This document shows positions 9,824 through 18,560 of a stretch of 64,000 nucleotides of DNA, piece by piece (position 1 is the stretch's first letter; every line of letters begins with the position of its first letter). A model generated the notes under the pieces. It was not told the DNA's origin, searched no databases, and saw only the letters and a list, made by a program, of their open reading frames with translations. The stretch lies in contig NZ_LN901324.1 in NCBI RefSeq assembly GCF_001465875.1, forward strand, positions 1,054,001 to 1,118,000. The letters run 5' to 3'. The translations under genes were made by a program, and so were the position numbers. This DNA comes from Legionella saoudiensis. Lineage in GTDB: Bacteria; Pseudomonadota; Gammaproteobacteria; Legionellales; Legionellaceae.

Positions 9824-11692
9824 ATGCGGCTAAATCACTCATTTAATAATTATCAATCCGAATCACAGAATCAACGTTTTAGACTTAATTTGCTCGTTGC
9901 ATTTATAATTATTTTGTCTTTAATTCTGGTGTTAAGACTTGCTTACCTGCAAATCTCTGAATTTAGAAAATACCAAACCTTATCTTTAAAGAACCAAATG
10001 AGCATTACCCCCATTGCCCCACCACGAGGAGTGATTCTTGATAGAAATGGCGTATTATTAGCTGAGAATATCCCTGTTTATGTTCTTGAGATAATTCCTG
10101 AACATGTGAAAGACATCAATAAAACCATTAAACAATTACGTAAATTACTTCCTTCGATTACTGAAGATGATGAAATAAGCTTTAATCGAGCGCGCAAACA
10201 AAATCGCTCCTTTATGCCAATTCCCATTAAATTAAAATTAACTCAAGAAGAAGTTGCTCTGTTTGCAATTAATCAATATCACTTTCCAGGTGTTAGTATT
10301 AAAGCACGCTTAATGCGCCATTATCCGCTTGGCGAAATAACTGCCCATGTTTTAGGTTATGTTGGCCGTATTAATCTCCAAGAGTTAAAAACCGTAGATC
10401 CAACTAATTATCGAGCCACTAACTTTATTGGAAAAGCTGGAATTGAAAAATATTACGAAGATATTTTGCATGGGACTGTGGGATATCAGATGGTAGAAAC
10501 TGATGTAAGTGGGCGAACCTTACGCGTAATTGACAAGATGAATCCACACTCAGGCGCTAAACTTTATTTAAGTATTGATATTCGCTTACAAAAAGCAGCT
10601 TATGAAGCCCTGCAAGGTAAACGCGGGGCAGCGGTAGTAATTAATTCTAAAAACGGCGAAGTATTAGCTATGGTAAGTTCGCCAAGTTTTGATCCTAATA
10701 TTTTTGTTAGTGGAGTGAGCTCCAAGGACTATAAAGCTCTATCGAATACGCTTCAAAGACCTTTGTTTAATCGAGCCGTACGTGGTGTTTATCCTCCCGC
10801 ATCGACAATTAAACCCTTTGTAGGGCTAGCTGGGCTGGATAAAGGATTTATCACGACCTCAAGTACAATTTACGATCCAGGCAAATACAAACTGCCTAAT
10901 TCTAGCCATATTTATCGAGACTGGAAAAAAGGTGGCCACGGAATGATTAACTTTAAGCGCTCCATCACCGTATCCTGCGATACATTTTATTATCAGCTAG
11001 GTAATAAAATGGGCATATCTAATATTGAAGATATGTTAGTTAAGTTTGGTCTAGGCCATTTAAGCCATATTGATCTATATGAAGAGGCATCAGGTATTGT
11101 GCCAAGCCTTCGCTGGAAAAAGCAAACGAAGGGAGTCACTTGGTACCCTGGTGATACATTAATTACTTCAATTGGGCAAGGCTTTATGCTGGCTACTCCC
11201 TTGCAAATTGCTAATGCTACAGCTTCACTAAGCCAGCGTGGTCAGCGTTTCCGCCCTCACTTACTGACAAAAACAGTAAACAGTGATACTGGTAAAGCAA
11301 AACATTATAAGCTTATTGAAGAATATCCAATTTATCTTAAAGATGAAGCCAATTGGGATATTGTTAAAGAGGCCATGCACAGCGTCCTTACCAGTAATGA
11401 AGGGACAGGCTATCGATTTGGTCGCAATCCACCTTACCCTGTAGCAGGTAAAACAGGCACAGCGCAAGTCTTTAGCGGTCGACAATATGAAAAGGCTAAA
11501 TATGAAGATATCCCTGAAGCCTTACGTGATAATTCACTCTTTATTGCATTTACTCCAGTAGATAAGCCAGAGATTGCCATAGCCGTTGTGGTTGAAAATG
11601 ATTTTACGGCCTCTGTGGTTGCCCGCAAGATACTAGATACTTATTACGAACTTTATCCGATGAAAACAACTCATGAACAGAAGACACAATAA
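9824..11692 (+). CDS. mrdA: Penicillin-binding protein 2 (elongasome transpeptidase)
   Basis: 622 residues. One N-terminal membrane anchor (about 22-45), a PBP dimerisation domain, then a transpeptidase domain with the three signature motifs: STIK in PPASTIKPF (catalytic serine), SCD in TVSCDTFYYQ, and KTG in AGKTGTAQVF. It cross-links lateral-wall peptidoglycan with RodA in the rod complex and is a beta-lactam target. The last 20 nt overlap rodA, so the two are translated together. Confidence 0.95.
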   Translation: MRLNHSFNNYQSESQNQRFRLNLLVAFIIILSLILVLRLAYLQISEFRKYQTLSLKNQMSITPIAPPRGVILDRNGVLLAENIPVYVLEIIPEHVKDINKTIKQLRKLLPSITEDDEISFNRARKQNRSFMPIPIKLKLTQEEVALFAINQYHFPGVSIKARLMRHYPLGEITAHVLGYVGRINLQELKTVDPTNYRATNFIGKAGIEKYYEDILHGTVGYQMVETDVSGRTLRVIDKMNPHSGAKLYLSIDIRLQKAAYEALQGKRGAAVVINSKNGEVLAMVSSPSFDPNIFVSGVSSKDYKALSNTLQRPLFNRAVRGVYPPASTIKPFVGLAGLDKGFITTSSTIYDPGKYKLPNSSHIYRDWKKGGHGMINFKRSITVSCDTFYYQLGNKMGISNIEDMLVKFGLGHLSHIDLYEEASGIVPSLRWKKQTKGVTWYPGDTLITSIGQGFMLATPLQIANATASLSQRGQRFRPHLLTKTVNSDTGKAKHYKLIEEYPIYLKDEANWDIVKEAMHSVLTSNEGTGYRFGRNPPYPVAGKTGTAQVFSGRQYEKAKYEDIPEALRDNSLFIAFTPVDKPEIAIAVVVENDFTASVVARKILDTYYELYPMKTTHEQKTQ

Positions 11693-12791
11693 ACCCGTTT
11701 ATCGGTTTACTACAAAATCACTTCATTTGGACCTTCCACTATTAGGTCTTTTACTGCTTTTAATTAGCTTAGGCCTTTTAATTCTTTATAGTGCATCTAA
11801 CGCGAATATGAGCATGATTTTACGCCAATCCATGCGTTTGGTTTTTGCCACATTAATTATGATTGTCTTGGGATTTATCCCCCCTCATAAATACAAAATA
11901 TGGACTCCCTGGATTTACAGTGTTGGTTTAGGTTTACTCATTGCAGTAATGTTGATGGGTAAAATTGGTAAAGGGGCGCAGCGATGGCTGGAATTAGGAT
12001 TGTTCCGTTTTCAACCTTCTGAAATCATGAAATTAGCCGTACCGATGATGGCAGCTTGGTATTTTGACCGTCAAACTCGCCCTAGTAGTTTGAAGTCAAT
12101 TTCTGTTGCAGGCATTATTATCGGTATCCCTGCCTTGCTCATTGCCAAGCAGCCCGATTTAGGCACGGCGATTATGGTAGCAGCGGCTGGTTTTTGCGTT
12201 ATATTTCTTGCAGGTATTCGCTTTAAAGTAATTTTAATGTTGATCCTGTTAATTGGTGCAGCAATCCCCGCAGTTTGGCATGTGATGCATGATTACCAGA
12301 AACAACGTGTTTATACCCTGCTCGATCCAGAACAAGATCCATTGGGCTCAGGGTATCACATTATTCAATCCAAAATTGCTATTGGTTCTGGAGGTCTGGT
12401 TGGAAAAGGTTGGCTCCAAGGAAGCCAATCGCATCTAAACTTTCTACCTGAGCATGCCACAGACTTCATTTTTGCTGTAAGTGGCGAAGAATTTGGCTTT
12501 GCAGGCGGATTTGCGATTATTGCCCTAATTGTCTTAATTTCGTTAAGAAGTCTTAATATTGCCTCCAATGCACAAACCACTTATACGCGACTTCTTGCAG
12601 CAAGTCTTGCCATGTCATTTTTTATGTCGGGCTTTGTGAACATAGGTATGGTTATGGGAATTATCCCGGTTGTGGGTATTCCTTTGCCTTTAGTGAGTTA
12701 TGGTGGAACTGCAATGGTAACCTTTCTCGCAGGCTTTGGGGTATTAATGTCGATTAGCTCACATAAGATTTTATTTAATTGTTTGCGCTAA
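11673..12791 (+). CDS. rodA: Rod-shape SEDS peptidoglycan glycosyltransferase RodA
   Basis: 372 residues, polytopic (about ten membrane segments). SEDS family features include 'GAQRWLELGLFRFQPSE', 'IAKQPDLGTAIM' and the C-terminal 'PVVGIPLPLVSYGGT' motif. It polymerises lipid II glycan strands at the lateral wall in partnership with PBP2, whose gene overlaps its start by 20 nt. Last gene of the rsfS-rodA run. Confidence 0.95.
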   Translation: MNRRHNKPVYRFTTKSLHLDLPLLGLLLLLISLGLLILYSASNANMSMILRQSMRLVFATLIMIVLGFIPPHKYKIWTPWIYSVGLGLLIAVMLMGKIGKGAQRWLELGLFRFQPSEIMKLAVPMMAAWYFDRQTRPSSLKSISVAGIIIGIPALLIAKQPDLGTAIMVAAAGFCVIFLAGIRFKVILMLILLIGAAIPAVWHVMHDYQKQRVYTLLDPEQDPLGSGYHIIQSKIAIGSGGLVGKGWLQGSQSHLNFLPEHATDFIFAVSGEEFGFAGGFAIIALIVLISLRSLNIASNAQTTYTRLLAASLAMSFFMSGFVNIGMVMGIIPVVGIPLPLVSYGGTAMVTFLAGFGVLMSISSHKILFNCLR

Positions 12792-12821
12792 ATTCATTCA
12801 CATGAAGTTGTTAGATCGAAG

Positions 12822-12971
12822 CCCAAAACTTTGGGTGGCTTCACTTGCGTTCGCAATGACGGATAAAGCATACCTACTCAGGAAACCAATGCATAGCATA
12901 TTTAAACTCAGTCACTATTGCTCAAATATTAACCGTGTCATTGCGAGAAACGTAGTGCCGAAGCAACCCAG
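12822..12971. repeat. Two facing copies of the dispersed palindromic repeat
   Basis: One copy (about 12,835-12,860, GGCTTCAC..GTTCGCAATGAC) and an inverted copy (about 12,937-12,970, GTCATTGCGAGAAACG..GAAGCAACCC) face each other in the rodA-rnhB gap. They account for an apparent reading frame across 12802-13149 that is not a gene. Confidence 0.7.
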
Positions 12972-13063
12972 GGTGTTGGCACTGGGCTTAGATTATTGCC
13001 ATTGGCACCCTCATGATGACAGTGAAACATATCTGGGGAAATTAATCCCGCTTGAAGTACAGG

Positions 13064-13630
13064 CTAGGCTAATAAAGCGGCTACCGGTGCATAACTGCGA
13101 CGATGAATCACGCAAGGCCCTAACCGCACCAAAGCCTCTCGATGCGTGACTGTAGGGTATCCCTTATGGTCAGCAAAACCATAACCAGGATATAGAGCAT
13201 CAAGCGCCTCCATTTCTTCATCACGCAATACTTTTGCAAGTATGGATGCAGCGCTTATTTCCGGAATCAGCGCATCCCCTTGAACAATCGCATGGCAAGG
13301 AATGCTTAGTTTCGGAGCATGTGCCCCATCAACCAAAACTTCATCAGGTTTAATCGGCAGCGCCTCTACCGCTCGCTGCATGGCAAGCAAAGTAGCCTGA
13401 TGAATATTCAAAGAGTCAATTTCATCAACCTCTGCACGCCCATAAGCAAATGCCAAAGCCTGCTCCTGTATTTGCAACGATAATAACTTACGCTTCTTAG
13501 CACTTAATTTTTTTGAATCAGCAAGTCCCTCAATAGGCTCCTTTAAAATAACTGCAGCAGTGACTACTGCCCCAGCCAAAGGCCCGCGCCCCACTTCATC
13601 TACCCCGGCAATTAATCTCGTTTTATTCAT
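13064..13630 (-). CDS. rnhB: Ribonuclease HII
   Basis: 188 residues. N-terminal [12 protein letters not shown] supplies the D11-E12 metal ligands, and DSKKLS plus the later 'VDGAHAPKL' and '[12 protein letters not shown]' blocks are RNase HII marks. It nicks DNA at single ribonucleotides and starts ribonucleotide excision repair. It converges on rodA and is divergent from the oxidoreductase gene at 13,771. In many gammaproteobacteria rnhB directly follows lpxB; here it lies before it, on the opposite strand. Confidence 0.95.
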   Translation of the reverse strand: MNKTRLIAGVDEVGRGPLAGAVVTAAVILKEPIEGLADSKKLSAKKRKLLSLQIQEQALAFAYGRAEVDEIDSLNIHQATLLAMQRAVEALPIKPDEVLVDGAHAPKLSIPCHAIVQGDALIPEISAASILAKVLRDEEMEALDALYPGYGFADHKGYPTVTHREALVRLGPCVIHRRSYAPVAALLA

Positions 13631-13770
13631 TATTATTCCAAGTGCCTTAAAAATGGCCCTAATGATACATAGACACGAGCCATTTGGAAATGTTCTTTTA
13701 ATGATTAAAATTGATTTATCTTTCAGGAAATGCGATCATCGCGCACAAATAATTAGCAAATGAGCATTGT

Positions 13771-14733
13771 ATGAATAAAATTCGCTGCGCCGTAGTCGGT
13801 GTTGGTTATCTAGGGCGTTTTCATGCCCAAAAATATCAATTGATTCCTCATGCCGAGTTAGTTGCCGTATGCGACTTACATGAAGAAACAGCAAAGAAAG
13901 TCGGCTTGGAGCTCAATGTTCCTGCTTATACTAATTACCGTGACTTATTTGGTAAAGTTGATGCTGTAAGTATTGCCGCGACAACCAGCATGCATTATGA
14001 ACTAGCTAAAGCCTTTTTAGAGCAAGGCATCCATGTATTGCTAGAAAAACCCATTACTGAAACCACTGCCCAAGCTGAAGAATTAATTCAGTTAGCAAAA
14101 AAACATCAAGCGAAACTGCAAATAGGACATCTTGAGCGTTTTAATTCTGTTCGCATGGCTTTAGATAATTATTTAGAAAAGCCTTTATTCATTGAAGCAG
14201 AGCGTCTGGCCCCCTTTACCCCTCGCGGTGCAGATGTCAACGTAATACTGGACTTAATGATTCATGATATTGATTTAATTCAAAATATGGTAAAAAGTCC
14301 TATTGTATCAATTCTAGCCCAAGGAACACCAATATTAACTAAGGCCATTGATATCGCTCATGTACGCCTTACCTTCGCAAATCACTGTGTGGCGAACCTT
14401 ACTGCAAGCCGAGTCAGTTTCAATACGTCGAGAAAAACTAAAATACTTCAAGAAGATTGTTTCTTATCCATTGACTATCAAAGTAAGCATCTTTCGGTAT
14501 TTAAAAAAGGTACTGGGGAAATGTTTCCTGGAGTTCCTGATATTGTCCATGAACAAAAGGAGCTTGAAAAAGGCGATGCCTTATTTGAAGAAATTAAAGC
14601 CTTTTTAAAATGCATCGATGAAAACAGTACGCCTTTGGTTACTGGTGAAGATGGACTGGCAGCGCTACATACTGCAGAGCAAGTTACGTCACTAATTCAT
14701 AATAATCTTATGGAACGTCATGCAAAAAGCTAA
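13771..14733 (+). CDS. Gfo/Idh/MocA-family NAD(P)-dependent oxidoreductase
   Basis: 320 residues. N-terminal Rossmann motif GVGYLGRFHAQKY (about 9-21), then the family's EKPIT lysine motif near residue 93 and the 'DLMIHDIDLIQ' catalytic-region motif near 155. Members act on sugars or sugar nucleotides. The gene overlaps lpxB by 14 nt, so it is translated with it, which suggests a role close to lipopolysaccharide synthesis, for example a sugar-nucleotide modification. Substrate not determinable here. Confidence 0.85.
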   Translation: MNKIRCAVVGVGYLGRFHAQKYQLIPHAELVAVCDLHEETAKKVGLELNVPAYTNYRDLFGKVDAVSIAATTSMHYELAKAFLEQGIHVLLEKPITETTAQAEELIQLAKKHQAKLQIGHLERFNSVRMALDNYLEKPLFIEAERLAPFTPRGADVNVILDLMIHDIDLIQNMVKSPIVSILAQGTPILTKAIDIAHVRLTFANHCVANLTASRVSFNTSRKTKILQEDCFLSIDYQSKHLSVFKKGTGEMFPGVPDIVHEQKELEKGDALFEEIKAFLKCIDENSTPLVTGEDGLAALHTAEQVTSLIHNNLMERHAKS

Positions 14734-15880
14734 ACGAATTGTGATTATTGCAGGTGAAGAGTCTGGCGATGTTCATGCCTCTGCACTGATTAGACAACTA
14801 AAAGCAAACTATTCCAATATAGAAATAACGGGTATTGGTGGTAAGCACATGCACGAGGCAGGAGTCGAATTAATTTCAGATTTGGCTCGTTATGGAGTTA
14901 CTGGAATCACTGAGGTCATTCGCCACCTCAAAGTTATTCGCCAAGCATTTCAGGCGATTAAAAAGCATTTACAGCAGCAAAAACCTGATTTGCTTATTTT
15001 AGTTGATTATCCAGGTTTTAATTTACGACTAGCTAAATACGCAAAACGTAAATTAGGAATTAAAATTCTTTATTATATTAGCCCGCAAATTTGGGCGTGG
15101 AAAGCAAAGCGTATTCATCTGATTAAAGAATGCGTTGATCGAATGGCTGTTATTTTACCCTTCGAAAAAACTATTTATGAAAACGCTAAAGTTCCTGTAA
15201 ATTTCGTTGGACATCCCTTAGTTGAAAAAATTAATGCTGTTGGTGATCGTACTTCTCAGCGAAAAATATTAAATATTCCGGTAGATGCTAAAATTTTTGG
15301 CTTACTCCCTGGAAGCCGTCATAATGAAATTGAGCGTCACATGCCTATACTTCGAGATACTGCCGAACGGTTGCATCGGCAATATCCTGATTGGCAATTT
15401 GTTGTCCCTATCGCAGAAACTATTGATTCAGAAAAAATTACTCACTATTTTGCAAACAGTAATCTACCGATAACCTTTGTAAAAGGCCAAGCCTTAAGTT
15501 GTATGGCTGCAGCAGATTTTGTTATTGTTGCCTCAGGGACCGCATCATTAGAATGTGCTTTATTAAAAAAACCCATGTGTATTATTTATAAATCCTCATT
15601 TATTACTTATATATTGGCAGCCAAGCTCATTAAAGTTAAGTTTCTCGGTCTATGCAATCTTCTCTCTAATAAAATGATAGTTCCTGAGTTTCTGCAATAT
15701 GATTGTAATGTTGACGAGTTAACGCACTATGTGACTCAATTTTTTAACGATGAGTCTCGTCAAGTAAAAATGCTCGAACAGTTAGATAAACTTCGAAACT
15801 CATTGTCATCGGAAGAGTCCGATTGCTCTCTATTCAATCTAGTAGAGAGTGAATTGTTCGAAAAAAATGCATGTTTTTAG
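14720..15880 (+). CDS. lpxB: Lipid-A-disaccharide synthase
   Basis: 386 residues, normal LpxB length. GEESGDVHA at the N-terminus, 'LLVDYPGFNLRLAK', 'YYISPQIWAWK' and the 'LPGSRHNEI' motif are family marks. It joins UDP-diacylglucosamine and lipid X to form the lipid A disaccharide at the inner membrane. It is not beside lpxA/fabZ as in E. coli; Legionella genomes can carry more than one set of lpx genes, so this may be one of two LpxB proteins. Confidence 0.93.
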   Translation: MQKAKRIVIIAGEESGDVHASALIRQLKANYSNIEITGIGGKHMHEAGVELISDLARYGVTGITEVIRHLKVIRQAFQAIKKHLQQQKPDLLILVDYPGFNLRLAKYAKRKLGIKILYYISPQIWAWKAKRIHLIKECVDRMAVILPFEKTIYENAKVPVNFVGHPLVEKINAVGDRTSQRKILNIPVDAKIFGLLPGSRHNEIERHMPILRDTAERLHRQYPDWQFVVPIAETIDSEKITHYFANSNLPITFVKGQALSCMAAADFVIVASGTASLECALLKKPMCIIYKSSFITYILAAKLIKVKFLGLCNLLSNKMIVPEFLQYDCNVDELTHYVTQFFNDESRQVKMLEQLDKLRNSLSSEESDCSLFNLVESELFEKNACF

Positions 15881-15989
15881 CTTGAAAATATAGAATATCA
15901 ATTATCCTTCATGTACAATCAATGTTGCTTTCATTGCATATGTTAGCAATTGGACTGTTGTTGATTTAATTAATAATAAGGAAGTTAAG

Positions 15990-16289
15990 ATGAATGTCAT
16001 TGAAACACCTGAAGCTACCCAGTCAATTATCAAACAAGACCAAGGTCTCCAGGATTTAGTTTATAATCTGGTTACTCGTTTTCTCTCAGAAAATAAAAAC
16101 AAAAATATTGACGATCTTTATGACATGATTTTGTCTGAAGTTGAACCTCCATTATTACAAGCTGTAATGGAAAAACGTCGTGGTAATCAGCTGCAAGCAG
16201 CTAAAATGTTAGGTATTAGCCGCGGTACAATTAGAAAGAAATTACAAAGATATTTCGGAACAAAGTACTTCCGTTTAACTGATGAATAA
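15990..16289 (+). CDS. fis: Fis-family nucleoid/transcription regulator
   Basis: 99 residues, the size of Fis. The C-terminal helix-turn-helix is GNQLQAAKMLGISRGTIRKKL (about 71-91) with the flanking 'EPPLLQAVMEKRRGN' dimer helix. AAGGAAG precedes the ATG by 5 nt. Fis proteins bend DNA and, in Legionella, several paralogues control effector genes. A terminator follows at 16,344, so it is a single-gene unit. Which Fis paralogue this is cannot be told. Confidence 0.9.
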   Translation: MNVIETPEATQSIIKQDQGLQDLVYNLVTRFLSENKNKNIDDLYDMILSEVEPPLLQAVMEKRRGNQLQAAKMLGISRGTIRKKLQRYFGTKYFRLTDE

Positions 16290-16343
16290 GAAGTTAATAT
16301 CCTGACTCTGTTTCTTTTTCAGAGAAAGAAAACAGCACTTAAT

Positions 16344-16370
16344 GAAAGGTCCGATTATTGGACCTTTCTT
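16344..16370 (+). terminator. Terminator after fis
   Basis: GAAAGGTCC, 7-nt loop, GGACCTTTC: a perfect 9-bp stem 55 nt past the fis stop, followed by TTAT. The U-run is short, so strength is uncertain. Confidence 0.6.
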
Positions 16371-16387
16371 ATATCCAGATGAACTAT

Positions 16388-16416
16388 TTGTTGACTACTT
16401 AATATGATTGTATAAA
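16388..16416 (+). promoter_or_regulatory. Possible sigma70 promoter for the coiled-coil effector candidate
   Basis: TTGTTG (16388-16393) and TATAAA (16411-16416) are separated by 17 nt and lie 30 nt upstream of the preferred ATG at 16447. Motif match only. Confidence 0.4.
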
Positions 16417-16446
16417 ATACATCCTGAGAATATTGGGAGTGCTACT

Positions 16447-18228
16447 ATGCTATCTGATGATAAGATTATCGAATTAATTCATAAAAAAACCTACGCTTAT
16501 CTAAGCCTGGCAAGTTATTCTACCCTGCGCCAGCATTGTCTGGAGCAGCAAGCACTTGCAACTATCTTAGAACAGGTTAAAATCCATATAGTCCAACTGG
16601 CTGAACATGAAAAAAGAACATACATTAGCCAGCAAATGCTCCTGGCTTGTGCACGACAGCATGAGCAAGATATCGAAGAAAATAAGCGCGATACAAAAGA
16701 AGCAGAAATAGAAAGACTCCAATGCGCCAAATTAAATAGAGAACTTACTTCTATGGCTGATGAGCTTGAATTTCTGCGGCAAGAAAAAAACAAACAAGAG
16801 GAGCTTCTTAATAATCTGAAGCCATTAATAAATATTCTATCGGAACAAATTAACCAATATAAAACAAATCAATCCTCTTATGAACATAACCAGCCTCCTG
16901 GCGTGGTACGTAACTATATAAATAATGAACCTCCAAATAAAAGCCCAGCTCACTTTCATGAGCATGAAAATACAAATCAGGTCGATGGCCACTCTCATCT
17001 ATATCCAACACTCACCAATAAAGCACCAATTACCGTACTCTCCTCCATACCTGCTGAAGCACAAAGCCAATTAATATTACAAAAAGATCTAATGGAAACT
17101 CAGTATAAGGTTGCCTTGGAAAAGCTAACAGATTGCAGCAATAAAATTGAAAAACTAATTCAAAGAATAGGGGCTGCGAATCACAAACTTAACTATGAGA
17201 TTCCTCAAATAGCACAAGCTCGTATGCAACGCCAGAGTGAGCGTGAATTGCGTGAACGCGCGCGTATAAACAAAGAACCGATCCAGGCACAACTTTCAGC
17301 TAAAAACTACACATCATTACTTAAGCTCATGCGAGAATTTAATGTTCAAAAAGATGCTGAAAGCGAACAAACATTAGAGAAAGCAGCAAAATTTTCTTAT
17401 AAGGAATACATTTTTTGTCTTCTTAATGCCATAAATGATAAAAAACTTCTTTTAAATTTTGGCGAAATGGCCGCTTTAGAACAGATTGCACGGTATATGC
17501 ATGAAAGTCTTAACGTTGCGAGTGAAATTCAAGAAAGGCAGTTAGCATTAACGACTGAACAGCACGTTAAACGAAATGGAGAAAATCTCCTCAGTGAATG
17601 TGAGGAAGAACTGCTTAACCTGCAACGTGCTAACCCCATGCTCACAAATCAAAATTCACGCTTTGATGAAGACAATAAAAGACTTACCCAAACAATTAGC
17701 GAACGTCTGCAAGATAGAAACCAACTTCTCAAAATTGGTGCAGGCATACTCCTGCTAACACTTATAACCGCCCTTCTAGCCTTTATTGGCGGCCTGGAAC
17801 TTATATTTTTTACTCCTTCAGCATTATGTGCAGCTGCAACTTTGGGACTATTCGTTACTTCGTTAATTTATACTGCCCAGAATAATTCGGATAAATACCA
17901 ATTCAAGCAAAACCAAATTAGTATCGAAATGAATTCACAAAAAATATCCACCCAAACTTTGCAAATCATTACTTTAGAAAAAACGACTATACCCGAACTA
18001 AAAATAACGATAAATAATACTCTTTTAAAAATAGAGAGAATAAAGCAAGAGATTGCCGATTTACAAAAAAAACGACAACTTTTCATAAGCAGAGCAGAGG
18101 GAGTTAATACCATAAGCAACATTTATCCTACACCAAGCTCATCCACAACATCGGAGCTAGATGATTGCCTATTTAGTGATTCATATGACAGTAAGTCAGA
18201 AACAGACGAACTTAATTTTCGGTTCTAA
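16447..18228 (+). CDS. Coiled-coil protein with two C-terminal membrane segments; Dot/Icm effector candidate
   Basis: 593 residues from ATG 16447, preferred because GGGAG lies 7 nt before it; a TTG at 16408 has no such site. Long coiled-coil runs rich in E, K and Q cover about 40-140 and 210-440. Two adjacent hydrophobic stretches (about 445-465 and 470-490) form a membrane hairpin, followed by another coiled coil. The last 35 residues are rich in S, T, D and E, resembling the acidic C-terminal signal of Dot/Icm substrates. No enzymatic domain is recognised. The layout resembles effectors that anchor in host membranes; that is inference. It is flanked by housekeeping genes. Confidence 0.6.
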   Translation: MLSDDKIIELIHKKTYAYLSLASYSTLRQHCLEQQALATILEQVKIHIVQLAEHEKRTYISQQMLLACARQHEQDIEENKRDTKEAEIERLQCAKLNRELTSMADELEFLRQEKNKQEELLNNLKPLINILSEQINQYKTNQSSYEHNQPPGVVRNYINNEPPNKSPAHFHEHENTNQVDGHSHLYPTLTNKAPITVLSSIPAEAQSQLILQKDLMETQYKVALEKLTDCSNKIEKLIQRIGAANHKLNYEIPQIAQARMQRQSERELRERARINKEPIQAQLSAKNYTSLLKLMREFNVQKDAESEQTLEKAAKFSYKEYIFCLLNAINDKKLLLNFGEMAALEQIARYMHESLNVASEIQERQLALTTEQHVKRNGENLLSECEEELLNLQRANPMLTNQNSRFDEDNKRLTQTISERLQDRNQLLKIGAGILLLTLITALLAFIGGLELIFFTPSALCAAATLGLFVTSLIYTAQNNSDKYQFKQNQISIEMNSQKISTQTLQIITLEKTTIPELKITINNTLLKIERIKQEIADLQKKRQLFISRAEGVNTISNIYPTPSSSTTSELDDCLFSDSYDSKSETDELNFRF

Positions 18229-18307
18229 CCCAGTATTTTCACAAACTATAAAATGGATTATTAGATAACCTAAAAATCTGTAATCGTTCATGATATATGT
18301 AAATTTC

Positions 18308-18390
18308 GTCATTGCGAACCATGGCGAAACAATCAGTACGTTACTTCATTAAGACTCAGTACTGGGTTGCTTCAATTTGTTCGCAATGAC
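18308..18390. repeat. Dispersed palindromic repeat (complete copy)
   Basis: Ends are exact inverted copies, GTCATTGCGAAC and GTTCGCAATGAC, with GGGTTGCTTCAA inside. Same family as at 12,822, 33,557 and 40,936. It lies in the convergent gap before htpG. Confidence 0.7.
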
Positions 18391-18446
18391 AGCAGTTTTT
18401 TATTTAATTTTAATAGAATACATACAGCGTGAAGGCTTACAAAATC

Positions 18447-18550
18447 TGATTGCAAGCCACTGACTCTTCCAGTCTTGTTATCCCTCCTTACGTCACGCAT
18501 ATTGTTTGCGAGACGTAGGAGGATATGGGGCAAGAGACAGTTGCAAGCAA
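18447..18550. repeat. Long imperfect inverted repeat in the convergent gap before htpG
   Basis: A core of CCTCCTTACGTC (18483-18494) and GACGTAGGAGG (18512-18522) has imperfectly matching arms that reach TTGCAAG on both sides. Could be a small MITE-like element or a bidirectional terminator. Together with the repeat at 18,308 it fills the 332-nt gap; no gene is seen there. Confidence 0.5.
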
Positions 18551-18560
18551 CCAGACATAT

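Noticed and set aside
12802..13149. 115-codon plus-strand frame after rodA
   Set aside because: It is made of two palindromic repeat copies and the reverse of the rnhB end; no ribosome site or protein-like pattern.
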